NCBI RefSeq assembly: GCF_001665785.1
Contig: NZ_LZSO01000012.1
Location: 372,001-436,000, forward strand
Length of the DNA stretch: 64,000 bases
Direction of reading: 5' to 3'
Source: Mycolicibacterium peregrinum
Lineage (GTDB): Bacteria > Actinomycetota > Actinomycetes > Mycobacteriales > Mycobacteriaceae
Of this stretch, positions 18,327 through 26,053 are shown piece by piece; position 1 is the first letter of the stretch; every line of letters starts with the position of its first letter. The notes beneath the pieces are model-generated. The model saw nothing but the letters and a program-made list of their open reading frames with translations, made no database searches and had not been told where the DNA came from. Both the position numbers and the translations under genes were made by a program.

Positions 18327-19004
18327 GTGAGGGTGCTGCTGGTTGAAGACGAGCCCAGCCTGGCCGAGACGATCACCGCCGGTTTGCGCGCTGAGGGGTT
18401 TGTCGTAGTCGCGGCAGCCGACGGTGTCGATGGACTCTGGCAAGCCACCCACGAGCAGTTCGACGTGATCGTGCTCGACATCATGCTGCCCGGACTCAAC
18501 GGCTACGAGGTGTTGCGCAAGTTGCGCGCTGCACACACGTGGACGCCGGTGCTGATGCTGACGGCGAAAGACGGAGACTACGACCAGACCGACGCTTTCG
18601 ACCTGGGTGCTGATGACTATCTGACAAAGCCGTTTTCGTTCATCGTGCTGACCGCCCGCCTGCGAGCCCTGATCCGTCGCGGCGCACCGCAGCGTCCTGC
18701 CGTGCTGACCGCCGGCGACATTTCCCTGGATCCCGCCCGCCGCGTCGTGCATCGGTCCGGACAACCTGTTTCACTGACTCCGCGCGAATTCGCCTTGCTG
18801 GCATATCTGTTGCGCCACAAGGACACTGCGGTTTCCAAAGCTGACATCCTGCACAATGTATGGGACAGCCACTACGACGGCCCCGACAATGTGGTGGAGG
18901 TGTATGTCGGCTACCTGCGCCGCAAGATCGGTCCCGAGGCGATCACCACGCTGCGCGGTGCGGGCTACCGGCTGGAATCCGGGGAATTCGCCAACGGCAA
19001 TTGA
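18327..19004 (+). CDS. OmpR/PhoB-family response regulator
   Basis: A 225-residue regulator. The receiver domain starts MRVLLVEDEP and has phospho-acceptor Asp51 (VLDIMLPG) and Lys101 (LTKPFS). The C-terminal winged helix at about 128-223 has the usual LTPREFALLAYLLRHKD and LRGAGYRL segments. GTG starts are possible at 18325 and 18327; only 18327 is in frame. Its 3' end overlaps the kinase gene on the other strand by 40 bases. It is the natural candidate to bind the 11-bp direct repeats around 16960, 21769, 21818 and 23676, as PmrA/QseB-type regulators do. Confidence 0.9.
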   Translation: MRVLLVEDEPSLAETITAGLRAEGFVVVAAADGVDGLWQATHEQFDVIVLDIMLPGLNGYEVLRKLRAAHTWTPVLMLTAKDGDYDQTDAFDLGADDYLTKPFSFIVLTARLRALIRRGAPQRPAVLTAGDISLDPARRVVHRSGQPVSLTPREFALLAYLLRHKDTAVSKADILHNVWDSHYDGPDNVVEVYVGYLRRKIGPEAITTLRGAGYRLESGEFANGN

Positions 19005-20437
19005 ACCGTCACCACGGTCCCCGTACTGGCCTCCTGGCTACCGATACTGACCGTGCCATCGTGGGCGGCGACAATCTCGGCGACGATCGCCAAGCCCAGT
19101 CCGGTACCACCGCCGCTGCGCGAACGGTCAGAATCCAGGCGGACGAACCGCTCAAAGGCCTTGTCGCGCTGGGAGGCCGGGATTCCCGGCCCATCGTCGA
19201 TTACCTGCACCAGTGCGCTGTCGCCATGTGCGCCGACAACGATGGTCACCTCGCTATTGGCATGGCGGGCGGCGTTGTCGGCCAGATTGCGCAGCAGTCG
19301 CACGAATCCGTCAGGGTCAACGCTGGCCTTGACCGCCGATAGTTCAGAGGTGATCCGCAGTGTGGTTTCACGTTTGAGTCGTGCCACCTCGGCGGTGGCC
19401 AGATCGTCGAGGTCAGTCTCGATGCGGCGCAGCGGCAGCCCGTGCTCATCAGCGCGTGCCAGCAACAATAGATTCTCTACGAGGGACTGCATCCTGCGGG
19501 CCTCGGGCAGCAGCGCAGTGGTGAGCAGGGTGCGATCCAAGGCGTCGGGATGGGTGGCTCCGATTTCCAAGGCGGACACCACCGTCGCCAACGGGCTGCG
19601 CAATTCGTGGGACGCGTCTCCGACAAACCGTCGTTGCGCGGCATGGCCGGCCTCGATGCGGGCCAGCATGTCGTTCATGGTCACCGCCAATGCGGAAATC
19701 TCGTCCGACCTGCGACCGACCGGAACCCGTTCGCCAAGATCGGAGGCGCTGATCTCCGAGACTCGCGACCGGATCGTCTCGACCGACCGCAACGACCGGC
19801 GCACCAACAAGTACGTGACGACCGCGGCGACGCCGGCCACGATCGGCGAAGTGATCGCCAGCATCTGTCCGACGGTGGCCATCATCTGCTCGATCGGCTC
19901 GATGCCGCCACCCACGAGCACCGTGTACTGCGTGCCTTTGCGGGAGGTCACCGTGGCGGTGCTGACCCGCACATCGTCATCGTCAGTGGCTAGCACCCCG
20001 ACCCGGGAACCGTTGTTCGGCAAGGCGATCATGGGGGTTTGGGGGGCGCCATCTGAACGGTGCACGACCGTGCCCGTGGCGTCGACTATCTGCACGGCCG
20101 CAATTCGGTGATCGGTGTCCATCAGCACCGACTCCACCTCATCGGGAGGTTCCTTGCGCAGCACATCCGCGACTGCCTGGGCGCGCGCCACTGCGGCGTT
20201 GTCGACGTCGGCACACATCATCCGGTACAGCAACACCGCCGACGCGGACCCCACGATCACCAGACCGACCAGGACCACCGCAGCGGCCACCATCGCCGAT
20301 CGGGCCGCGATCCCACCCAGCCAGCTCCGCCATCGGCTCAGCGTCGTAATCAGCTTCGCGCGGCCTCTCACCGCAGCACCAGCCTGTCCAGCGTCACCAG
20401 CGAACCCGTTCACAACCCGCCCACATCGCCTCATCAT
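18965..20437 (-). CDS. Sensor histidine kinase
   Basis: A 490-residue kinase with a membrane helix near 49-71, an extracytoplasmic sensor of roughly 115 residues, a second helix near 192-212, a HAMP linker, an H-box with His277 (GDASHELRSP), an N-box with Asn388 (LADNAARH) and Gly-rich ATP lid GGGTGLGLAIV near 445. It is transcribed towards the response regulator and the two coding ends overlap by 40 bases, an unusual layout for a cognate pair. It lies 30 bases downstream of the larger COG4705 gene on the same strand. The first methionines are a double ATG and the start is a little uncertain. Confidence 0.87.
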   Translation of the reverse strand: MMRRCGRVVNGFAGDAGQAGAAVRGRAKLITTLSRWRSWLGGIAARSAMVAAAVVLVGLVIVGSASAVLLYRMMCADVDNAAVARAQAVADVLRKEPPDEVESVLMDTDHRIAAVQIVDATGTVVHRSDGAPQTPMIALPNNGSRVGVLATDDDDVRVSTATVTSRKGTQYTVLVGGGIEPIEQMMATVGQMLAITSPIVAGVAAVVTYLLVRRSLRSVETIRSRVSEISASDLGERVPVGRRSDEISALAVTMNDMLARIEAGHAAQRRFVGDASHELRSPLATVVSALEIGATHPDALDRTLLTTALLPEARRMQSLVENLLLLARADEHGLPLRRIETDLDDLATAEVARLKRETTLRITSELSAVKASVDPDGFVRLLRNLADNAARHANSEVTIVVGAHGDSALVQVIDDGPGIPASQRDKAFERFVRLDSDRSRSGGGTGLGLAIVAEIVAAHDGTVSIGSQEASTGTVVTVQLPLANSPDSSR

Positions 20438-20467
20438 CCACTGTCGTCAACGCGAGCTTCGCGCTGC

Positions 20468-21745
20468 TCATTGCAGATTTGTCAGCAGTGTCGTGAGCGC
20501 GTGGATTTCAGCGGCTCGATCGGGGCTGCTCGACCGCACTGCTGTGAGGACGTCGTCGATCTGTCCATCGATGACAGACCATCCTGTGGAGTCCATGGGT
20601 TGCAGTCGCGCCTGGTCTTGATCCCACGCGGTTTCGAGGACGGTGATTCGCGCGGTGGCGGCCGTTTGGTCGCCAGCCTGGACCTCGGTGAGCACGTCGC
20701 GGGTGATGTCACGCAGTGCGCTGACGTCCGTGGGCGGGAAGTGACTGACCGCTTGGCCCGGCGCCATGCTCACCGATGCGGTGACGGAGCCGCCTTCCTC
20801 CTCCGCGGCGTTGGCCGGGGCAGTGTGGGGTTGGCCGGCGGCCCAGACCAGAACCGCCACAGTACAACCGGCCACCATTGCGAAGTAACCCAGCATGAGC
20901 CGTTCACGCAAGAGTTGGCCGGTCGAGACAGCCCGAAGCTGATGGACTCCGTCGTGACCGCGCGCCAGATCGATGACGTCGACACGGCTGACGCTGAGGT
21001 AGCCGACCGCGGCCAGGATGATCACCAGGAAGATCACGCTGGTGAGGGCGTAGCCCATCCCGAGCCCGTGCTGCGCCGATGGCGACGCCAACCAATCGCC
21101 CAGGTTCGCCCCGAGCGGACGGGTGAGAATGAAGGCGAGCCAGAAGGACAACACGGCGTTGGCGCCCAGGCGCCATCCGAGCACGATCAACACAATCAAA
21201 GAGGCCGGCAGCAACACGGATGTGCCTGGGCCCCAACCGGTCAGTGCGATGGTCCAGTCGCCGGCGGCGGTGCCGAGGGCAAAGGTGACCAGTACCGCCA
21301 GCCAGTAGAACAGTTCGCGCGGAGTCGTCACGATGCTGTGGATGGACAGTGTCCGCTCTGCGACAAACCAAGCTGCGAAGATGGCGCCCAGCATGAGGGC
21401 GAACACCGCGGTGCTCACCGGAAGTGCCACGCCCAGATGGTCGGTGAGGATGTCGGTATACAGGGTGCCGGCCACACTGAGGACGACAACGGTCAGCCAG
21501 TACACGAGCGGCACATAGCGGGCGAGCCGCAACTGGACGATGAGCACTACCGCCAGGGCAATGGTGAACAGGACTGAGGTAGTGGCCAGCCCGTAACCAA
21601 GACCGACGTTGACCCAGTCAGCAAGGCTCTCTCCGACGGTGGTGCACAAAATTTTGATCATCCAGAACCACACCGTGACTTCCGGAACCTTGCTGAGCAT
21701 GGTGCGCCGGGTGAGGGCAAGGTCAGATCTCGCTGCGGTGCTCAC
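20468..21745 (-). CDS. COG4705-type membrane protein with C-terminal helical domain
   Basis: A 425-residue protein. Residues 1 to about 280 match the COG4705 architecture of the gene at 17097 (FWMIKILCTTVGESLADWV, FWLAFILTRPLGANLGDWL). It then adds one membrane helix (about 290-305) and an extracytoplasmic helical domain of about 85 residues with a DITRDVLTEVQAGD and ARITVLETAWDQ pattern. The helical tail recalls, from memory, a small domain seen in other COG4705 proteins, and its run of heptad-like spacing resembles part of EfeO proteins. Its start lies 24 bases from a direct-repeat element. The kinase gene follows in the same direction, so both are probably cotranscribed. Confidence 0.78.
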   Translation of the reverse strand: MSTAARSDLALTRRTMLSKVPEVTVWFWMIKILCTTVGESLADWVNVGLGYGLATTSVLFTIALAVVLIVQLRLARYVPLVYWLTVVVLSVAGTLYTDILTDHLGVALPVSTAVFALMLGAIFAAWFVAERTLSIHSIVTTPRELFYWLAVLVTFALGTAAGDWTIALTGWGPGTSVLLPASLIVLIVLGWRLGANAVLSFWLAFILTRPLGANLGDWLASPSAQHGLGMGYALTSVIFLVIILAAVGYLSVSRVDVIDLARGHDGVHQLRAVSTGQLLRERLMLGYFAMVAGCTVAVLVWAAGQPHTAPANAAEEEGGSVTASVSMAPGQAVSHFPPTDVSALRDITRDVLTEVQAGDQTAATARITVLETAWDQDQARLQPMDSTGWSVIDGQIDDVLTAVRSSSPDRAAEIHALTTLLTNLQ

Positions 21746-21768
21746 GGGGCCGAACGTAGCGGGATATT

Positions 21769-21784
21769 GCTGAAGGAACGCTGA
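21769..21784 (+). promoter_or_regulatory. 11-bp direct-repeat element upstream of second COG4705 gene
   Basis: GCTGAAGGAACGCTGA, two CTGA half-sites 11 bp apart, starts 24 bases before the minus-strand COG4705 ATG (21745). It is an almost exact match to the copies at 23676 and 16960. It probably covers the promoter of the COG4705-kinase transcript. Confidence 0.5.
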
Positions 21785-21817
21785 ATGCCGATCAGACTCC
21801 TGCAGTCACCGCAATTC

Positions 21818-21833
21818 TCAGCGTCCCAACAGT
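21818..21833 (-). promoter_or_regulatory. Weaker 11-bp direct-repeat element upstream of PASTA-like gene
   Basis: On the minus strand this reads ACTGTTGGGACGCTGA: the second half-site is perfect and the first is degenerate. It lies 42 bases before the plus-strand start at 21876. Together with the copy at 21769 it gives each of the two divergent genes its own site. Confidence 0.35.
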
Positions 21834-21875
21834 TCCCCACTCCTAGCCTGGTGCTGCGACTGCGATCGGAGCATC

Positions 21876-22298
21876 ATGAACAAGCTGGTCGGTACAACCG
21901 TCACCGTAATGGGTGTGTCTCTGACCTCGATGGGAATCCTGACCGCCGGTGCCGCCACGGCAGACGACTACGCGGGCAAGACCTACGCCGATACGCAGTC
22001 AGCACTGGCCAGCGCCGGAATGAAGGGCGTGATTGCCCGCTCCGGCGACACGGAACCCGACGACAAATGTGTCGTAACCAGTTCCGAAAAGGCACCCTGG
22101 ATCAAAGGCGACAAGTTCGCCGCTGTCACCGACACCGTGCTGCTCAACCTGAACTGCAGCGCCAGTGTCGCCAACGCAACCCATCCTGGCAACTCCGCCG
22201 CCAGCCCCGAAGGACGGACAGCCATCGCGGCCGCCAAACAGCAGGCCGCGCAAAGTCAGGCACAAGCCACCACGGACCAAGCCACCAAGAAGCACTGA
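21876..22298 (+). CDS. Small secreted PASTA-like protein
   Basis: A 140-residue exported protein with a signal peptide that probably ends near residue 29 (AATA). The next 35 residues, YAGKTYADTQSALASAGM and on, look like the first part of a PASTA fold (a Y.G..y.da...L..AG pattern). Two Cys residues (about 67 and 90) may form a disulfide, and the tail is Ala/Gln/Lys rich. PASTA modules bind peptidoglycan or beta-lactams in some proteins. The role here is unknown. It is divergent from the larger COG4705 gene. Confidence 0.62.
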   Translation: MNKLVGTTVTVMGVSLTSMGILTAGAATADDYAGKTYADTQSALASAGMKGVIARSGDTEPDDKCVVTSSEKAPWIKGDKFAAVTDTVLLNLNCSASVANATHPGNSAASPEGRTAIAAAKQQAAQSQAQATTDQATKKH

Positions 22299-22307
22299 CC
22301 CCGCCCA

Positions 22308-22322
22308 GGGCCGTCGCGGCCC
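22308..22322. terminator. Short GC hairpin between convergent genes
   Basis: GGGCCG-TCG-CGGCCC starts 10 bases after the PASTA-like stop and faces the end of the convergent efeO. It is a plausible weak terminator without a T-run. Confidence 0.3.
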
Positions 22323-22394
22323 GTGCGCACACGACAGTCGCGCCACGAGGGCGCCAGGTGATGTCGTATTGCGCTGGGTCCTCAACGGTCGGTG

Positions 22395-23549
22395 TTACTG
22401 GTGGGCGGTCGTCCCTTGCGCCTGGCTCACCTCATTGCTGAGCGCGTCGATCGCGCGAGACAGTTGTTGACGTTGCGGGTCGGTTACGGTGTCGTAGGGT
22501 ACGAATTCGTCGCCGTGGCGGTACTTCTCGAGCAGCTCCTCCACTGCGGCGAATCGCTGATCGACACGTTGGCCCAGTGCGGCGTCGCGCTCGTCGAGGA
22601 TCGGGCGCACCGAGGCCACCGCGGATTGCGAGCCCTCGACGTTGGCTTTGAAGTCCCAGAAGTCGGTGTGGCTGAAGATGTCCTCTTCGCCGCTGATCTT
22701 CGTGCGCGCAATCTCATCAAGCAACCCTTGGGCCCCACCGGCGATCTGGGTGGAGTCGATCGTCCAGCCGGACGCCTTCACTCCGGCTTCGAGTTCCTTG
22801 ACGTCGGCCAGCAGTTGGTCGGCCAGTGGGCCGGCATCAGGATGCAACCCTGTCGCCCACAGTTGTTTTTCCAGCGCATGGAAGCCTGTCCAATGTTGCC
22901 CTGGTTCCAGATTCGATTCGCGTAGGTCGATGCGCGGGTCCAGATCGTCCGGGAAGGTTTCGGCGACCGGTTCGATGCGCTCGTAAAAGGTGCGGGTGGT
23001 CGGGTACAGCGCCTTCGCCTTGACGACGTCCTTGGCCTTCACGGCCGCGGCGAACGCCTCGGTCGACGGGATCAGCGCATCGGCCTGACCGATCACATAG
23101 CGCTTGTAGCTATCGGCAGCCTCTTTGAACTTGCCCTCGGCATCAATTTGCACCGTGTCGCCGACGACGGTGAAATCACCGCGGATGCCCTCGCCGACCA
23201 TGCCGGGACGGCACGAAGTCTGATAGGCGCCAGGCTCGCTGAGCTGTATGACCAACTGCCGCTTGAGCCCGGGGGAGATGTTCTCCACCTCGCCCATGAC
23301 CCGCTCGCCCTCGCCGTAGACGTAGAACTCGGTGACCTTGTTGCCGGTGTTGGTGACCTCGAAGGTGCTTGTCCCCGTGCTCGCGGTGGTCTCGGACAGC
23401 TTGCAGGCGCTCTCGGAGGCGTCGACCGTGGTAGCGCCCTGGGCGACAGTGTCGCCGTGGTCTCCGGCGCCCTTGGCGCTGCACCCGGCCGTCGTCATCC
23501 CGAGCACCACGAGGACAGCCGACACAGCAAGGGACGACGCTGATTTCAT
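22395..23549 (-). CDS. EfeO-type iron/metal-binding lipoprotein
   Basis: A 384-residue lipoprotein (lipobox TAGC, Cys23). Residues about 45-130 form the cupredoxin-like Cup domain, with YQTSCRPGMVGEGIRG near 108-123. The rest is an imelysin/M75-type domain with the HxxE metal motif in GFHALEKQ. EfeO normally works with the EfeU permease and EfeB peroxidase, but neither is next to it here. The gene is convergent with the PASTA-like gene, and two possible control sites lie before it (an inverted repeat at 23581 and a direct-repeat element at 23676). Periplasmic metal capture is inferred from the family. Confidence 0.82.
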   Translation of the reverse strand: MKSASSLAVSAVLVVLGMTTAGCSAKGAGDHGDTVAQGATTVDASESACKLSETTASTGTSTFEVTNTGNKVTEFYVYGEGERVMGEVENISPGLKRQLVIQLSEPGAYQTSCRPGMVGEGIRGDFTVVGDTVQIDAEGKFKEAADSYKRYVIGQADALIPSTEAFAAAVKAKDVVKAKALYPTTRTFYERIEPVAETFPDDLDPRIDLRESNLEPGQHWTGFHALEKQLWATGLHPDAGPLADQLLADVKELEAGVKASGWTIDSTQIAGGAQGLLDEIARTKISGEEDIFSHTDFWDFKANVEGSQSAVASVRPILDERDAALGQRVDQRFAAVEELLEKYRHGDEFVPYDTVTDPQRQQLSRAIDALSNEVSQAQGTTAHQ

Positions 23550-23580
23550 GCGAACCTCTCCAGAGCGGATTACCCGACAA

Positions 23581-23599
23581 CCGGCATGACAAATGCCGG
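23581..23599. promoter_or_regulatory. Perfect inverted repeat upstream of efeO-type gene
   Basis: CCGGCAT-N5-ATGCCGG lies 31 bases upstream of the efeO-type start. It could be an operator or a hairpin in the leader. No known metal-regulator box (Fur, IdeR) is evident. Confidence 0.35.
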
Positions 23600-23675
23600 C
23601 GAGCGGGCAGGCCCGGGTTGGCTTGCGCCGCCCGCCGGCGCCGCGTTACTCAGTTGCTCAACTTAGGTCCGCGAA

Positions 23676-23691
23676 GCTGAAGAAACACTGA
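23676..23691 (+). promoter_or_regulatory. 11-bp direct-repeat element upstream of efeO-type gene
   Basis: GCTGAAGAAACACTGA differs from the 21769 copy at two positions only. It lies 126 bases before the EfeO start. It joins the efeO-type gene to the proposed regulon of the neighbouring two-component system. Confidence 0.45.
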
Positions 23692-23743
23692 GAGCGGCCG
23701 GGGGAGTATCCCGGATCCGATCCAACCGGCGGATTGTGTTTCG

Positions 23744-23990
23744 TTACACGTTGGCGCAGTTGATGCGTGCCGCGAGAGTAGCCGTCCATTCCCTCAAATA
23801 TGGCTCATCTGTTGCGGGCGTCGATGCGCAACGAAAAAGATTGGCGCCGAGACGTTCCCCGAGGGGGCTGTTGATTCCGAGCAGCGCCAGCATCCGGGCC
23901 TGCTCGTTCGACGCATCGGGCGCCCAGGCGACGATCCATCCGTTCAGTTCATCGCACAGTCCGTCGACCAGAGCGGCGAAGGCGGTGTCG
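23744..23990 (-). pseudogene. Possible truncated gene of unknown family
   Basis: The minus strand reads a protein-like segment of about 80 residues ending at 23744 (LVDGLCDELNGWIVAW, then LREWTATLAARIN), but no start or family is evident and the frame loses its sense beyond about 23990, where a P450 remnant on the other strand begins. It may be the C-terminal stub of a gene cut by a rearrangement, or chance. I have low confidence in it. Confidence 0.25.
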
Positions 23991-24427
23991 AGGCGACCGC
24001 GCGAGCCTGGCTGGTCCTCGGCTATCACGCTGCCCGAGGTGCTCACGGGCCCACACTGGACAAGCGATCCTCGCGCGAACCCGACCGTCGCCGATGCGGG
24101 GGCGCTGCTGAACCCGGTCATCTTCGATGCCAGCAAGCTGTTCGCCGATGGGTCCGCCCATCATCGGCTGCGCGGCGCGGTGCGGGATGTGTTCGGAAGC
24201 GGGTTCATCGACGGACTTCGCGAAGGTGTCGAAATCATCTGCCATGAAACGATTTCGGGAATTCCTTCCGACCAGACTTTCGATGCGATGGCTGATATCG
24301 CACTTCCCCTACCGGTCTCACTCTCGACGAAGTGGTCGTCACCGCGATCCTCACCGCGGTCGCCGGGCACGAGACGACCGCAAACCTGCTGTCCCGCTCT
24401 GCTTCGGTATCTGAGTGATGTTGCCGC
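23985..24427 (+). pseudogene. Cytochrome P450 remnant, frameshifted and internally deleted
   Basis: Three pieces of one P450 can be read in different frames. First is AWLVLGYHAAR near 23998-24030. A one- or two-base shift then leads to VLTGPHWTSDPRANPT and ADGSAHHRLRGAVRDVF (about 24031-24310), the usual N-terminal half and helix-C region. Next, after a jump that removes at least 90 residues, comes the I-helix VAGHETTANLL (about 24360-24393), followed by RYLSDVAAQ in yet another frame. The heme-binding Cys region is missing. The remnant runs into the 3' end of the TetR gene on the opposite strand. It is non-functional. Confidence 0.7.
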
Positions 24428-25072
24428 TCAGCCGCGCGTGATCGCGTCGATGGCCGCCGTGGCCTCGGAGGTGTAGACGATTGAGCGGTCGAGGGCAGCT
24501 GCGGTGCGCAACGTCACGGCCAACGCGGCGGTGGCGAGGTCGACCAGGACATCGACGTCCACGTCGCGGTGGGTGATGCGGTCGATCATCATCTCGTCGA
24601 GAAAACCGATCCAGCCGTGCATGGCGGTGCGCAGCGTAGGGGCTATCGGGTCAACGATGCCCAGCGCCGACAGAATTCGTTGCGCACCCAACCAGCGGAG
24701 GTGTTCGACGGCTGACTGATGTTCGGGGTCGGCGCCGAGCGCGCCGCGCAGCAGCGCGACGAAACTGTCTGAGTACGAATCGATGTGGGCGATATGGCTG
24801 CGCAGGACATGGCGTAACTGATCTGCCAGGCTCGCACCCGGCGGTGCGGCGGCGGTCTGAACCGCGGCGATCTCCTGTGCGATCTCGTTCATCACCGCCA
24901 GATACAGGCCACGCTTGTTGGTGAAGTGGTGGGCGATCAAGCCGTAGGCCACACCGGCATCCTTGGCGACCTGTGCCGTGGTGACCTGATCGTAGGGCCG
25001 CGTTGCGAAAAGTTTTCGGGCCGCGTCGATGATGAGCTGACGTCGATCGGTCGACTGGGCTTGCGCGTTCAC
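24428..25072 (-). CDS. TetR-family regulator
   Basis: A 214-residue regulator with an N-terminal helix-turn-helix (about residues 10-55: IIDAARKLFATRPYDQVTT and VAYGLIAHHFTNKRGLY) and a C-terminal ligand domain. I chose the GTG at 25072 because it overlaps the SDR stop (GTGA), so the two are coupled. It probably controls its own SDR-TetR transcript through the perfect palindrome at 25944. Confidence 0.82.
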   Translation of the reverse strand: MNAQAQSTDRRQLIIDAARKLFATRPYDQVTTAQVAKDAGVAYGLIAHHFTNKRGLYLAVMNEIAQEIAAVQTAAAPPGASLADQLRHVLRSHIAHIDSYSDSFVALLRGALGADPEHQSAVEHLRWLGAQRILSALGIVDPIAPTLRTAMHGWIGFLDEMMIDRITHRDVDVDVLVDLATAALAVTLRTAAALDRSIVYTSEATAAIDAITRG

Positions 25073-25896
25073 CGAACTGGCCCGGCCAGTGCGCTGCGGG
25101 TGTCGACCCGCCGGCCGCCCACTGCGGCCAGCATCCGGCCCAAGGCTGGAACCTCCAGAGGGAGAAGCGAATAGCGTGGATGGACGACCCGCCGCGCGCC
25201 GCGCTCCAGCCCGCGAACGATGGCCTCGGCGGTGGACGCAGGCGCTACCGGGGGAAACGTCGGCGGAGGAGTCGTCTTCCACGGCAGCTCGTCGATGTCG
25301 CGCAGCGCCGTATCGGTGGCACCGGGCACCACCTCCAACACCCGGATGCCGGTTTCGGCCAGTTCCAACCGCAGCGACTTCGTCGCCTGGGCCAGAGCGG
25401 CCTTGGAGGCCGAGTAATAGCCGAGCAGGGGGAGTGGCACGGCCTGAACGGTGGAGGTGACGTTGACGATCACACCGGAATCGGCGGCCCGCATGGCCGG
25501 CAGCAGTGCGGAGATGAGCGCCAGCGGCGACCAGACATTGACCTCGAAGACCGCGCGTGCAGCGGCCGAGTCGGCCACGAGCGATTGTGCTCCGGTCAGG
25601 TTGGTCCCGGCATTGTTGATCGCGATGTCCACCGTGCCGAGTGCATCCAGAGCCCGGCGGCCGAGCTCGGCTGCGGAACCGGGGATGGCCAGGTCGACGG
25701 GGAGTACGGCGGGGTGGGACGCTCCCGTGCCCGAAATCTCGTCGGCGAGGTCGTCGAGCAGATCCTTGCGGCGGGCCGCGAGCGCCAGCGTCGCTCCCCG
25801 CTGCGCCAGGGCCAGCGCCAGTTCGCGTCCGATCCCGCTCGATGCGCCCGTGATCACAGCCTTCTTGCCGGAAAGGTGGATTCCGCGGTGTCGCAT
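25069..25896 (-). CDS. Short-chain dehydrogenase/reductase
   Basis: A 275-residue SDR with TGASSGIG near 16-23, NNAG near 93-96, a YYSASK active-site segment and a C-terminal extension (RGLERGARRVVHPRYSLLPLEVPALGRML) typical of the fatty-acyl/steroid type mycobacterial SDRs. It is the first gene of a two-gene transcript with a TetR regulator. It is divergent from the ThDP enzyme at 26054. Confidence 0.85.
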   Translation of the reverse strand: MRHRGIHLSGKKAVITGASSGIGRELALALAQRGATLALAARRKDLLDDLADEISGTGASHPAVLPVDLAIPGSAAELGRRALDALGTVDIAINNAGTNLTGAQSLVADSAAARAVFEVNVWSPLALISALLPAMRAADSGVIVNVTSTVQAVPLPLLGYYSASKAALAQATKSLRLELAETGIRVLEVVPGATDTALRDIDELPWKTTPPPTFPPVAPASTAEAIVRGLERGARRVVHPRYSLLPLEVPALGRMLAAVGGRRVDTRSALAGPVR

Positions 25897-25943
25897 ATCT
25901 GGCTCCGCTCAGCGCATTGGGATGTAGACCCACGGTGCCAGAC

Positions 25944-25960
25944 TGACTGATAATCAGTCA
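25944..25960. promoter_or_regulatory. Perfect palindromic operator (TetR type)
   Basis: TGACTGAT-A-ATCAGTCA, an 8-1-8 perfect inverted repeat, lies 48 bases before the SDR start and 93 before the divergent ThDP-enzyme start. Its size and A/T-rich centre suit a TetR-family homodimer, most likely the product of the neighbouring regulator gene. Confidence 0.65.
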
Positions 25961-26053
25961 AGGTTTGGTAGTGGCATCCCGACCGGCGGCCGACCAATAT
26001 GGACGGGTGCACAGCGGCTGGCAGAAAACTGAAAACGGCGCGGGGAGCGTCTC

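Noticed and set aside
24010..24440. An intact P450 gene
   Set aside because: The pieces lie in different frames, the centre is missing and the heme-binding cysteine region is absent.
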